NCBI GenBank assembly: GCA_015680685.1
Contig: MNCI01002989.1
Location: 393,484 to 457,483, forward strand
DNA length: 64,000 nt
Origin: Gnetum montanum
Taxonomy: Eukaryota > Streptophyta > Gnetopsida > Gnetales > Gnetaceae
Direction: 5' to 3'
The notes under the pieces were generated by a model that saw only the letters and a program-made list of their open reading frames with translations, searched no databases and had not been told where the DNA came from. Below are positions 22,326 to 34,010 of this stretch, in pieces. Position 1 is the first letter of the stretch. Each line of letters begins with the position of its first letter. A program made the position numbers and the translations under genes.

Positions 22326-23620
22326 CGGAACAACGCTCTCAACTCGCATCCACGATCCCACAAACAAGCGAGCGTGCACAGTGCCAACATGGGGTGGGAC
22401 ATTACAGTTTTAGAATGCAGTTCACGATGATAAGAAAACACCCTCTGGAACATATGCAACGCATCTTGCTGATCCTCCAGAGATGTCTTTTGACATCTTG
22501 CTGACCTTCCAGAGCTACCGCTACCACAGCTCGTTACCTTGGTAGTAGCTCCTGTTGTCAGTGCTTGCTACTAGAGTCCTAGCACTATTGTGGCCCAGCC
22601 ATCATCCAAGCCCCCGCCATCATCCAAGCTCAAAAGATGTTCAGCTGATAGACCTCTTAGCTTACAGCTGAACTGCATGATGTTTGCCCTTGGCAGGGCC
22701 TCCTGAGCACTCTCATCATTGCAACTCCTAGCCTCCCCAGTGCCAACCCCTTTAGTCTACTGCTACCAGAACTGCTGTTGGCCTTCCTAGTTTGGATGTT
22801 GCATGTTTCAGCAACAATGCTCCCAACCTCAGTAGTGTTTGAAGCAAGTGGAATCCTTTCCTCACCTCATTTCATGGTTACATTTTCCTAGTCTGCTTTC
22901 TATTGTGTTTGTAGGATACAGGCTGAGGTGGCGTCGGTCAGAGATGCATTTTGCCAGGAAGACAGGTCACTGCATTGTTCCAAGGTGACTGTTTTAACTA
23001 GCTTGGCTACTTGGGAGTGCACATCCCATCCTACTTCTTAACCTTCTTCACCTTGTTTCTCACACCCGTAGTTTCCCATTTCACATATCTTTTACAAGCT
23101 TGCCCGATGCATATAAAAGCCTTTCCACATGCTCAACCGCAAAGTCCATGATGCACGTAACGCAGCTCGCCGCATGGGAAGCACTTGTAGGTAGGTCAAA
23201 GCCCCCCACATGGATGTAACATAATTCATCTCGGGGAGGAAACACCCATCTTGCAACATTAAGGTTGTTTGCAAGTGAACGTGGTTAAACAACAGAAGAA
23301 AAGAACAAAAGCATGAAAGAGCAAAAGAGCTAAAAAAAATGTGTCCAAAACAAATGGGACATCAGCTATTTCACAACGACCATCTCTAAGAATTTTGACG
23401 AGAGGTCAAAAGCTAGCAAAAGAAAGATGCCCTTGTGTATCGACTCCCTCACAAGCACTTTGATGAGGGAACGCACTATGTTACATCTTTTCCTTTTCTG
23501 AACCTGTTCCCTCAACTCCATCCTTTCCCTCTTTCCCTACATGACTACCCTGATACTCCCAAGCACAGAAAAGTGACAGCTAAGTGACCACTAGAGAGTG
23601 ATGTTGGCGTCTTATCCTTC

Positions 23621-23699
23621 ATGGTGTTTCATATTCTTTGTTGATGTCTCTTAGGTAGATCCTCTAGACATCGACAAAGAGGGGCCAGTGAAACACCAT
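23621..23699. repeat. Imperfect inverted repeat (hairpin)
   Basis: The left arm ATGGTGTTTCA..TTTGTTGATGTCT pairs with the right arm AGACATCGACAAAG..TGAAACACCAT around a loop of about 16 bases. The arms are about 30 bases with one asymmetric bulge. Confidence 0.75.
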
Positions 23700-23969
23700 A
23701 AAATTTTAGGACCCTCATGCTTTAGCAGAGTCTTGGAATTTGGGCAAGGATTTCCACAAGTGCAGCGTCATGATGAGCTGACAGAATAAAGGGCACCAAG
23801 GATAGACTGTACAGTTTGGCAAGTTTTCTATCTCCAGGGCTAACAGGCCTGCTGGACTTTCTAGTCTGCCCAACCAGACAATTGACCCAACTGGCAGTCT
23901 ACCCAAGGACCATGATAGGAGTTGTCAAAAGTGTTCGGGATGAGCAAAACAGTTCGGCAAGTTTTCTAG

Positions 23970-24570
23970 CATAGAAGTTTGCTATGCTACGCTACGCTGC
24001 GCAGCATAACAAGCCTCGAAGAGATCAATCAAATGTCCAAGATGTAAGTTGATGACAAATTGGTTTTCCAAAGCATTTGCCCATATGTTGAAACCGTTAA
24101 GCAAAATTTTTCTACTAACACAGGGTGCTACGCTATGTAGCGTAGCAGCGCGTAACAGGGACAAAGAGCACAAAGGCCCCCCCCCTTTGGCAAATGACTC
24201 CAACAAGAAGATTACACTTGGCAATGCTTCGGCCTCCAAAACTGTTTGTCCCACTTAGCCCTCAGGCCTCGAGCAAGGTTTCTTGGTAGAAAATGGCAGG
24301 ATTGAACAAGGAAGCATGATACACTGGCTACTACGCTGTGCTATGCTACGTAGCGTAGTAGAGCGTAGCAACAATGCAAAAGCAACAAAAATATCCCAAA
24401 GGTGAATTCAGCAAGTTCAAAGGATTTCCAGCATATGGAGGACAAAGGTTGCAGTTGTTTACTTGACCAAGCCTCACACAAATGCTCTTGGCTACTATGC
24501 AAGTTTTCTATCAAGACCAGTGGCTACCCTATGCTACGCTACGCAGCGTAGCACAGCGTAGCGAGTAGTT
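23970..24570. repeat. Four TAGCGTAGC-type palindromes
   Basis: Palindromic clusters such as GCTATGCTACGTAGCGTAG lie near 23978, 24128, 24328 and 24533, spaced about 150 to 205 bases. They could form short stem-loops. Confidence 0.65.
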
Positions 24571-24986
24571 ACTTACGCTACGCCAATGTGCTGAACAGTG
24601 TAGGTAGTGCAACATTTGCATGGAAGCATCAAGACATCCTTGGTGTCTATAACTTGTTGGCAATGATTATTCTTGCCTTGATATCTCTTTGGCGGACAAA
24701 ATCAGTAAGTTTTCTTTACTTTGCATACCCTTGATCAATCCCCAAAAAATTGTTCCTACGCTTGACCCTGCTTGTAAGAGTAGCGAAGACGTAGCCTTGG
24801 AGCATAGGCTCCATTTTGCTTGCATTGATGGCATGCTGGATCTTGGCACATGCAGTTTTGACAGTATGGTCACAACGTAACAAAGCTCACCTCTAGCATC
24901 TCACACCTACATAGTATAGCCATATTTGCACCTTGTGGGGCCCATGAGACATGGCATCCAGACCACATTTTTCTCCTACTCCTAGC

Positions 24987-24998
24987 CCTATAAATACC
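24987..24998 (+). promoter_or_regulatory. TATA box
   Basis: CCCTATAAATACC on the + strand in the non-coding region after Tat-type pol. It is a plausible LTR promoter. Confidence 0.4.
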
Positions 24999-25610
24999 TC
25001 GACAAACAATGCTTGGGGGGTTGGCAAAAAAAAAGTGGGCTGCTAGGTTGACTGTTGGCTTTTAGCATTGATTGGCTTTTAAGTTGGCTTTCGGAGAGCA
25101 TAGTTGGCAATTTTTGGCACTCTGGTTGGCTTTGAGTTTGCTGGTTGGCTCCACAGTTTAGAGATCTATGAGCATATGGATATGTGTAAGCTGTCCCTCT
25201 TTTGTGTTGCATGTTTTGTTGTACACCTTTTAGCAACGCAAAGGATCAAACTCGTGACCTTGGGGCGGTGCACTTTCTCACCCAAGTTTTTTTTGCTATT
25301 TCATTACCATCATCATTTTTTTGCATTATTTTCACCACTTTACATTTGTCGATCATTGATTTACTTTGCCTATCTCACTTCCGAAACAAACGTTTACGAA
25401 AGATTAAGATACACTGATTAAGTCCTTGTCTGATAGACCAGACTATTTAGGGCACCCTGCTTCCATTTGTCTCTAGCACGACCCTCGCACGGATTCAGGG
25501 TTAAACTGTTCACCCAGCAACCTCTCGGTGTTCCAACCACCAATGTTTTCGGTCGCTACATGTGTTTCTTGCATAGTCCTCACTTTTTGACCTACTCACA
25601 TTCCTCTTTG

Positions 25611-25962
25611 CCTATTGCTGTTGGTAGGGATGACCTACCTATGACATGGCTACTGCACTACCATGAGGCATCACATTAGGATTCTCCAAGCCAATAATTG
25701 TAGCAAACTTATAATAAGAGAAATACTCATGACCACTAGAATCATGACCCAAAATCGTAGCCATGCTTTTTATGCAATTGATGCAACCTATCACCTTTCA
25801 CTACCATCCCACCACTACTACATGATATTTCACCCTTTCTTAATTGTGTGTGTCATCATTTAATGTAAGTCATACTATCATTTCTTTGCCACTGCTTGTG
25901 CACCACTCATTGGTTTCATGCTCTTAATGTTGTATCATCCTATGCCATCCTTGCCAGGCATC
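25611..25962 (+). repeat. 1.6-kb tandem array, first (left) part of unit 1
   Basis: Similarity to the later units starts around 25611..25640 (GACATGGCTACTGCACTACC region) and continues to the element A insertion. The unit resumes at 36731. Confidence 0.7.
25958..25962 (+). repeat. Target-site duplication of element A, left copy
   Basis: GCATC here and ACATT at 36731..36735. The two differences are both transitions, as expected for a decayed 5-bp duplication. Confidence 0.5.
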
Positions 25963-26784
25963 TGATGAGTCATGATATTGGGTCCGCGATATCGAAGCCT
26001 GCCAAGCAACATTAAACACTCGATGTCAGAACCTGTCTCATTGCCTATAAATAAGAGATAGGGGTGCTTGGTTTGGTAGTTAGTTTTCTTAGTCCCTTGC
26101 CTGAACTCTTGCAGTTTTTCTTTTCCAGAGTTAGAATTATTTTTGAGTGTCCATAGTAGGAGTCATAAAGTGAACAGATCTTTATTTGAGCATTGTGTAC
26201 CTAAGCACACCTTGTGACCAGAAATAAAGACGAACTTTGTGATAAACCTTGCAACATTCAAAATAGCTTATTTATTGCATTTAATGTTATTTACAGTTAT
26301 TTAACGCTTTCATTAGTTAATTGATGTTGTTTTTATAGAATTATTAATTTTCAACAAGTAAGCACACTTAGTACGACCACTTCAAGCATACGTGGAACAC
26401 TTGGTAACCTAGTAATGACTAGTGTTTGGTAATCCCAATAGTGTTACACTGGTTCAGGATGTGTCCGACAAGTGGGAACGGATGTTGGTGTTAGGACTAG
26501 CTAGAGCATAGTTGATTAGTTAAATTAAATTAGTTACTCACTTATTTCATTTCTCCACTTTAAGCACCGGAAACATAAAACATAAAAAGCCATAAAAATC
26601 ACATACCTTAGGTTTACTTAACCATACAATCGTGCCATACAAGTAAGCTTGGAAAGACAATGATCACATAACCCATCCTTGTTCTGTGAAGGCACATAAG
26701 CACTTAGTCCTTGGAGTTTGATCGGATCACACGTGAACGCTTGTATTCGTATGGTTGGACATAGGGGTACCTCGTTGCTCATCA
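25963..26784 (+). repeat. Element A 5' LTR
   Basis: It starts TGATGAGTCATG and ends GCTCATCA, with TATAAATA at 26046..26053. It aligns over its length with 36012..36730, apart from about 100 bases present only here after GGAACA (about 26397..26505). Confidence 0.92.
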
Positions 26785-26785
26785 T

Positions 26786-26803
26786 TGGTGTTGTTGCCAG
26801 GGA
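26786..26803 (+). promoter_or_regulatory. Element A primer binding site (tRNA-Asp type)
   Basis: TGGTGTTGTTGCCAGGGA directly follows the LTR. It differs from the complement of the plant tRNA-Asp 3' end only by C-to-T or G-to-A changes. Confidence 0.75.
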
Positions 26804-27253
26804 CTTTGTTGTTTGTGTGTTGATTAGAACTTAGAAAATCTTTTCATCATTGGAACGAACCCTTAGGGTTAGTTATTTTACAATCATCAAAAAGAGAGTA
26901 TTGTACATTGAATAATCAATCATGTCTCCTTCATTTTATAAGAGTGCTTCACTGCCTAGGTCTGACACCATGAACAATCGGAGGCGGAGTGTATAGGATA
27001 ATCTGCCAGTACCCCAACAATTTTGCTTGGTATACAGTCATCCTGATGAGTATATACCAAACTTTACCTTTATCCTCCACTAGGATGAACGATTACGTTG
27101 CTGGGATTTAGAAGGTAACATAGTGTTACCCCTCGATCGCTCAATCGCAAGCATGCTTCTTTATGCTTTCACACGAATTGGTATGCAGCACTTACAATTG
27201 GAGTACATTATGCATGAACAAGATTCGAGAGATTATCGACCCATGGAGACATA

Positions 27254-27258
27254 ATGTC
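27254..27258 (+). repeat. Target-site duplication of solo LTR, left copy
   Basis: ATGTC here against ACATC at 28183..28187; both derive from ACGTC by deamination of one CpG on opposite strands. Confidence 0.65.
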
Positions 27259-28182
27259 TGATGAGTGACAAGGTACCCCTACACTCAACCATACGAAACG
27301 AGAGTAGCACGTGTGATCCAATTGAACTCTGCAGACTAAATGCCTACACACCCCATGGAACACTTGGGGTTAATCATTCGTTGTCTTCCCAGACTTACTT
27401 GTGTTTGTCACGGTGTATGGTTAAGTCCGAGGTATATGATTTTTATATCTTTTAATGTTTTTCTTCTATGCTATCGAGGTGAAGGGTTGAGAAACTAACT
27501 AACTCTAACTAATGACTAAGTCTATATTAACTAGCGTCAGCATCCATTCCCACTTACCGTACACACCTTGAACTATGCAACTGTGGCTACCAAACGCTAA
27601 TCGTTACTGGGATCACCACACGTAACGCACGTGCTCGAAGTGGTCGTATGAGGCACTTAACTAGCCTAAATGTGATGAGCAGCCAATTCCTTGACTAGCC
27701 GTACACATCCATAGATGCTTGTAATCAAGTCGTACTCATCCCGCATTCTAGGAGATAAGGGTAAGAGAGACTAATCGCAATGAGCAGCCAATTCCTTGAT
27801 TAGCCGTACACATTCGTGAATGCTCATAATCAAGTCGTACTCATGCCACGCTAATGCAGGTAATAAATAATAGGTAGGAAATAACATGTAATAAAATCCT
27901 ATTCCATGCACTGCAAGGTTTATCCACAAAGCTTGTCTTTATTGTTATACACAACTTGCGTTTAGGTACAAAGCTGCTCGAATAAAGATCCGTTCACTTG
28001 GGGACTCCTACTGCGGGCACATGGAAAATATTCTATCTCTGGAGTGATCAAACTGCCAAAGTTTTCCTACTTTAAGCCTAGGATGGGAAATAAGGGGAGT
28101 GCTGCCTCTTATTTATAGATTTGGCAGCGGACCGTGATATTGCGTACGCGATATCGCAGCTTGTGCATATCACGTTTCATCA
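27259..28182 (-). mobile_element. Solo LTR, reverse orientation, nested in element A
   Basis: Read on the minus strand it starts TGATGAAACGTG and ends CACTCATCA, with TATAAATA (complement at 28111..28118) and the GATATCGCG-type palindrome upstream of it. It is closer to the LTR of element B than to that of element A at its left end. It contains an internal direct repeat of about 112 bases (about 27665..27870) with the phrase GTACGACTTGATTA. No internal element sequence is attached, so it is a recombination product. Confidence 0.88.
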
Positions 28183-30459
28183 ACATCAAAGGGACCTACA
28201 ATAGGAGAGACATTATAAATCTATGAAGGGATCTCAGGATGTCCCGTATGTCATAAATGAAAATGAGGGTAATGAACTTGCCTTAGGAGGTTTTCCACAT
28301 AACGATGTTCCTCTGGTTGACTTCGGTCAAGGAGTTTTGTATCAGAATCTTCACTCAACTATTCATAACCCATGTTCTGATACCAATGGACACAAAGGGT
28401 CTAGAAAAGGAACACAAACACATGATAACAACGGACATTCTGATTGTAACTACGACCAAGGCCACGACCACCAAAGAGAAAGTGATAGACACTGTCATGA
28501 TGATAGTCCTCCTTCCTCTTCACCTTCAAGATCTTATTCTCCCTCTTCTTTGGGATCTAAATGTAGTCGTAAAGGGATAGGCCATGAGGACAATGGTAAG
28601 CGAAACAAAGATCATAGATAAAATAGTCGAGAAAGGGGATGAGGGAATTCCAAGGAAACACATCACGAAAGAAGGAAAAGTAGGGAACAACATAGACATC
28701 ATAGATGCCATAATAATACGATCACGATGAACCCCTACTCACCACCTAAAGTATGGTAGATATAACAGAGGCCATTAGGATTCCAACAAGGCACCAAAAG
28801 GATAGTTGGATCAAAAGACTAGACATGAATAATATCCCACGATTTGAAGGGGGATACAATGCTGATCCTCAAAACCATCTACAAGCGTTTCACGATGCAT
28901 GTGCCTTGCAAAATATAGAAAATGAGTGGCAAAAACTAAAGTTATTTCCATGGACACTAATTAAGGAAGCAAAAAGCTGGTACCGGTTCTTAGAACTAGA
29001 ATCCATTCGTTGATGCAGTACCATGTTGGAGCTATTCAATGATAAGTATCAAATGTACTCCTGAGTGTCTAACCTGCGTAAGCAAATCGAAGGATGGAAA
29101 AAAGGAAGACACGAACCCTTGGATGCTACCATGGGCTGATATTATGCATTATTACATCATTGCCTTGGCCATGGTTACTCATAAAGGGAACAACTATGCC
29201 ATCCTGTAGACGGGCTTAGGTACAAGATGCGAAGAACCCTTGGGACTTATGCCCAAGGAAGGTTATCTGAGCTCAAAGCCCATAAATACAGAGATTGTTG
29301 GAGAAAGATGCCAAAGAGGAAGGTGAGTTAAGGAAAAGAGAGAGTGTGGAGGAATACAACAGAGATCCTTCCCTCCAAAAAAAGGAAGTTATATTTTGTA
29401 AAGATGAAGAAGAGTCACCACTTGAAGAGATGGTGAATAGGAAGACTTTGCCCATTTAAAAATTTGCATCAGAAATATCAACAAAGGTAGATCAAATGTG
29501 GAATTCCCTAGATGATAAATTTCAAACCATTCTAAAAATAGTAGAGAAGTCTAGAGATCAGGGTAGTGATTGAGAGAAAAGGAAAAAGAAAGAAGCTGAA
29601 TATGCACGTAACAAGGGTAAGGGCAAAGTTGTCATCATTGAGGAGGTTGTGGATTCAGACATAGACAATGATAGCAAATGTAAGATATGCCAATATGACC
29701 ATCCTAAAGGATGTTGCCTAGTAGTGTCACATTTGCAAGAGTCTGGGGTGTATGCATTAAACCCACGATTAAATAGATAGCAAGCACCTCGAAGGTTACC
29801 TTACCCTCAGGGTAATCCAAGGCAGTTCCACTAACCCTTGACATATTATCCAAGTGGAACTCCACCACAACCAAATGAACAATATCAACAATGGCAACAC
29901 CCACAATCATGGAGAATGCCATTACCACATCAACAATACCCTTACTGTTAACTTGACCCATATGGGTATTACATTTCGCAACCGATCTCTCCACGTGACT
30001 CACTAGTCACGTCACTCCTCAGCCTCACTACCAAACCCATGAGTACTATAGAACCCCTTCTCCTAGGGGTGATGTTACACAAACGAACTATCCTTCTTAT
30101 CTGACTACACCTCTTCCACCCTTAGCTCCATTACCACCTACTCCAACTATGTAGGGTGAGCTTCCTATGTAGCCACAACAACATAATGCTACAAGGGCTG
30201 TCAATCCTTAATCTAATGTTGATTCAGACAACCGATCAAAGAAAAGACCTTTCTTTAGAACCAACAGTCCAACCCAACCACAAGTGGCTAATTATCCAAA
30301 TGCCTCACCATGGTTCGAACCTTTGGAGCTTCCTTTGAATCAAAGATTGCCCCCAACACATACTATCATGCTAACCCACGCCATTATTGATTGGATTAAA
30401 ACTGGTCATCTTCGTAGAAAATTCTCTAATCTTGGAAGTCCTCTTATATATTTGTAAAT

Positions 30460-30862
30460 CATTGGGAATGGGCCTTGCAAATCTCTTTTGGATTCATGTT
30501 CTGGTGTTAACTTAATCTCTCAAGAAATGTACAAAGCCTAGAACCTATTTCCACTAAAAAAGAGTAACATTCATTTAGAGTTGGCCAACCAGTCCATCAC
30601 TATTCCATTAGGATTAGTGGAGGACATTGTCACCATTGTTTGTGGGTGGTCGTATCCAGCCAATTTCCTAGTGATTCAATTCAACAACTGTAAGGGGAAC
30701 TTCTCAATCATAATGGGAAGAGCATGGCTAAGCACAATTGATGCATGCCTAGGAATACATGATCTTTCACTACAAATCTCAAAAGAAAATACGTTTGGAA
30801 AGATCGAGAAGAAGAAAGTTCCATGCATTGCATACAGTGACACAGGGTGCAACTGCGTGTAG
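30460..30862 (+). pseudogene. Element A aspartic protease
   Basis: LLDSCSGVNLIS stands for the retropepsin LxDSGA motif and IIMGRAWLSTIDA for the conserved ILGRPWL region. Spacing of about 80 residues between them fits. It would cleave Gag-Pol. Stops occur at 30454 and 30541, among others. Confidence 0.78.
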
Positions 30863-31389
30863 AAGTCTTGGTTTGTACAACGCTTAACACTGCCTACATG
30901 CAACTAGTATGCACAAGTAATAGATATACAAAGATGCTTGTATGCAATAGCCACAAGATAGGAAGGCACCTAGTGGTTGACAATTGACCAAGAGAGTAAT
31001 TCAACTATATGCATGGAACTAGTTGAAAGCTTGACTTCTGCCTACATTGATAGCATAGATACATTAGAGCAAGTCCATCGCCAACTTCCAAGTCTTAACA
31101 TCAAAAATATCAACTGGGGGAAGTTGAAAATCCCTGATGAGTTTAAGCAAGAGGCCCTTGAATTAAAATCGTTGCTCATTGGTATGGAATATACATTTCT
31201 CAAGAATGGAAAACTGGTAATTATCAATGCTAAGCTCGCTCCTAAAAAAAAGAAAAATTGTTGAAAATGGTAAACAAATGGTTGAAAACCTTTGTTTGGT
31301 CATATCTCAAATTAATAAGAATAGATCCAAGGATATGTCAACATAGTATTTACACTAATCCCTCCATGAAGCCTTGACGACAACCACAA

Positions 31390-32797
31390 AGACGACTGAA
31401 CCCAAAGCTTAAGAAAGTGGTTAAAGAAGAAATTGAACAACTTTTAAAAATTAGGTTCATCTACCCCATTGTTGATAGTGAATGGGTTAGCCCATTAGTC
31501 ATTGTGCCTAAAAAGGAAGGTAAATGGATAGTGTGTATAGACTTTAGGCTACTGAACATGGAAACATTTAAGGACCATTTTCCATTGCCGTTTGTCGACC
31601 AAGTCTTAGATACCATTGCAGTTGGATGGTTACAATGGATATAATCAAATTTAAATAGCACCAGAAGACCAAGCCAAGACTTCATTCACAAGTCCTTGGG
31701 GGACATTTGTATATAAGAAGATGCCGTTTGGTTTGTGCAATGCCCTAGCAACATTTCAAAATTTGGTTCTAAGTATATTTCAGTAGCAAATAGGGAATGG
31801 TATGAAGGTATTTATGGAAGATTTCTCCACCTACAGAGTGGAATTAAAACAAGCATTGGACTTATTAGAGCAAGTACTAAAACACTGTGTAGAAACCAAC
31901 TTAAGGCTCAATTGGCAAAAAAGCAATTTAATGGTCCAAGAAGGTGTTGTGTTAGGGCACAAAATTTCACAAACAGGGATAGAGGTAGATCTTGAAAAGA
32001 TTAAAGTCATCCAAGGAACCACTTGTCAACCTAAAATTGTAAAAGATATCCAATCATTCCTTGGACATATTGGCTATTATAGATGTTTCATTGAGAACTT
32101 TTCGAAGATTGCAAAACCATTGGTAGAATTAACGAAGAAGGATGTACCCTTTGAATGGACTAGGGAATGTGAGCTAGCTTTCCAAACCTTGAAATAGAAG
32201 CTCGTAGAAACACCCATTCTACAAGCTCTTGACTAGTCTAGACCATTCCACATAATGACTGACACATCCAACTTTTCTTTAGGAGCCATACTTACACAAT
32301 TAGATGACTAGAAACGACCCTATTACATTCACTATGCAAGTTGAAGTATTGCTGGTACACAACTCAATTACACCACAACAGGAAAAGAATTAATGGTTGT
32401 GGTGTTTGCACTAGAAAAATTTAGGCACTATGTATTGGGCTATAAGATATTTGTACACACGGATCATAGTGTAATTCGGTTCCTAATGAATAAACCAATG
32501 GTGAGCCCTTGCATCATACGATGGCTTAGGATCTTACAAGAGTTCGATCTTACAATGATTGATCGTAAAGGCACAAAGAATGTTGTTGTTGATCATTTAT
32601 CTTGGTTACGATGGGACAACAAAGAGGACAAATATCCAATTTTTGATCGCTTCCTTGATGAAATCCTCTTTGAAAGTGTAATAAATAATCAATTAACCAT
32701 AGATACAAGTTGGTATAGTAGAATTCTTACCTATCTTCTTACACAAGAAACACCACAAGGATTAAAGGTTAAAAAGAAACAACAGTTTCTTCATTGA
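31390..32797 (+). pseudogene. Element A reverse transcriptase and RNase H
   Basis: RT blocks: VKEEIEQLLKIRFIYPI, SEWVSPLVIVPKKEGKW, DFRLLNMETFKDHFPLPFVD, then after frame changes YKKMPFGLCNALATFQN, VFMEDFS and VVLGHKISQTGIEVD. The catalytic box reads FMED where YxDD/FMDD is expected. RNase H covers about 32245..32620 (FHIMTDTSNFSLGAILTQ, TGKELMVVVFALEKFRHYVL, VHTDHSVIRFLMNK). Several stops, for example at 32198 and 32235. Confidence 0.85.
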
Positions 32798-32899
32798 GCC
32801 AAATATTTCATGGAAATCTATAGACAACTTTATAAGGTATGTTCCAATGGCTTGGTCTGATGGTGTGTTCCTGATGCAGATTAATTACAAGTTCTCGAA

Positions 32900-34010
32900 G
32901 ATGCTCATGAGGGCCCTTGTGGTGTCATTATGCTAGGAGATGAATAGCCATTAAAATCTTGCTTGTAGGATATTATTGGCCTACATTGTTCTAGGATGCT
33001 CATCATTTCATCCAATCTTATGAGCACTGCCAACATGATGGGGGAATGAATACTAGAATGGAGGGTCCACAACAATGGATTCAACCCTTAGAACCCTTTG
33101 ACATATGGGGAATTGATTTTATGGGGCCTATTACATTGATGTCCAATGGAAAAGCATACATTGTTGTTGGTATTGACTATTTTACAAAATGGGCAGAAGA
33201 AACTATTGTTACAGATTGTACATCATCTATCACTGCACAGTTTTTTCAACAACAAATTGTAAATAGGTTTGGCATGCCTCGTGCACTTATTTCTGATAAT
33301 GGTACACATTTTACAGGTGTGACTTTTCAGAAGTTGATGCAATGCTTAGGAGTTGAGCATAAATTGACTACACCATATGATCCTCAAGAGAATGGTCAAG
33401 CTGAAGTTACCAATACGGAGATCACAAAAATATTGACATGAACCATTAGTAAATATAGGTGAGACTGGAGCACCAAACTGAATGATGCCCTTTGGGCTTA
33501 CCACTCCATGTGGAACTACCTATAGGCTATTCTCCCTATGAGTTAGTGTATAGTAAACTTCCAACACTTCCTATCCAAGCTGAGCTCCGTACACTATCTA
33601 CAACATGCGACCTTAACCTTGACCTCAATCTAGTGCAAAAAGAATGGTTAATGAACCTTAACTTGCTAGATGAGAACTGATTAGCCACCCTATCATCCAA
33701 CAAATTGCACAAGGCCTTCAACAAGCAACTTCATGACCTAAGGATTAGGAAAGTCAAATACCAACCAGGAGATAAGGTTCTGTATTGGAATCCCACACAT
33801 GTGCCACAACGAACTAAATTTCAAACACTGTGGAAAGGACCTTATATCATTCATGAAACTTTCCCTTCAGGGGCCATGATGATCTATAAACCTAAAAGCC
33901 TGGATAGGAAATTATTAGTCAACATCCAGCAAACCAAACCTTTCCATGAGCCTAAAATGGCTAGTACTAATACTTCCTCTATTAATGGACAACCTTGCTC
34001 ATTATTTCGG
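32900..34010 (+). pseudogene. Element A integrase
   Basis: A decayed zinc-binding part ends near 33035. The DDE core shows D in GIDFMGPIT, D in ALISDNGTHFTG and E in PYDPQENGQAEVTN. The C-terminal part carries YQPGDKVLYWNP and WKGPYIIHETFPSGA, a GPY/F module without a chromodomain. Stops appear after about 33440 and frame changes near 33500..33700. Confidence 0.85.

Larger units (their letters stand above)
22326..25610. other. Non-coding region after Tat-type pol, possible 3' LTR-like DNA
   Basis: No credible coding region. It holds a hairpin at 23621..23699, four TAGCGTAGC-type palindromes at 23.97..24.60 kb and a TATA box at about 24989. It may be the element's 3' end including LTR, but no matching 5' LTR was found in the window. 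Confidence 0.5.
26922..29760 (+). pseudogene. Element A gag, interrupted by a solo LTR
   Basis: It starts at 26922 (MSPSFYKSASLPRSDTMNNR) and is broken at 27259 by the solo LTR. It resumes at 28183 with an acidic, Ser-rich segment (about 28223..28620). It then gives the retrotransposon gag core at 28820..29020 (IPRFEGGYNADPQNHLQAFH, WQKLKLFPWTLIKEAKSWYR). A zinc-knuckle-like C-x2-C-x3-H follows near 29680 (CKICQYDHPKG). Multiple stops and frame changes. Confidence 0.82.

Noticed and set aside
25104-25421. ORFs after the TATA box at about 24989
   Set aside because: T-rich, overlapping frames without domain; more likely non-coding LTR-like DNA.
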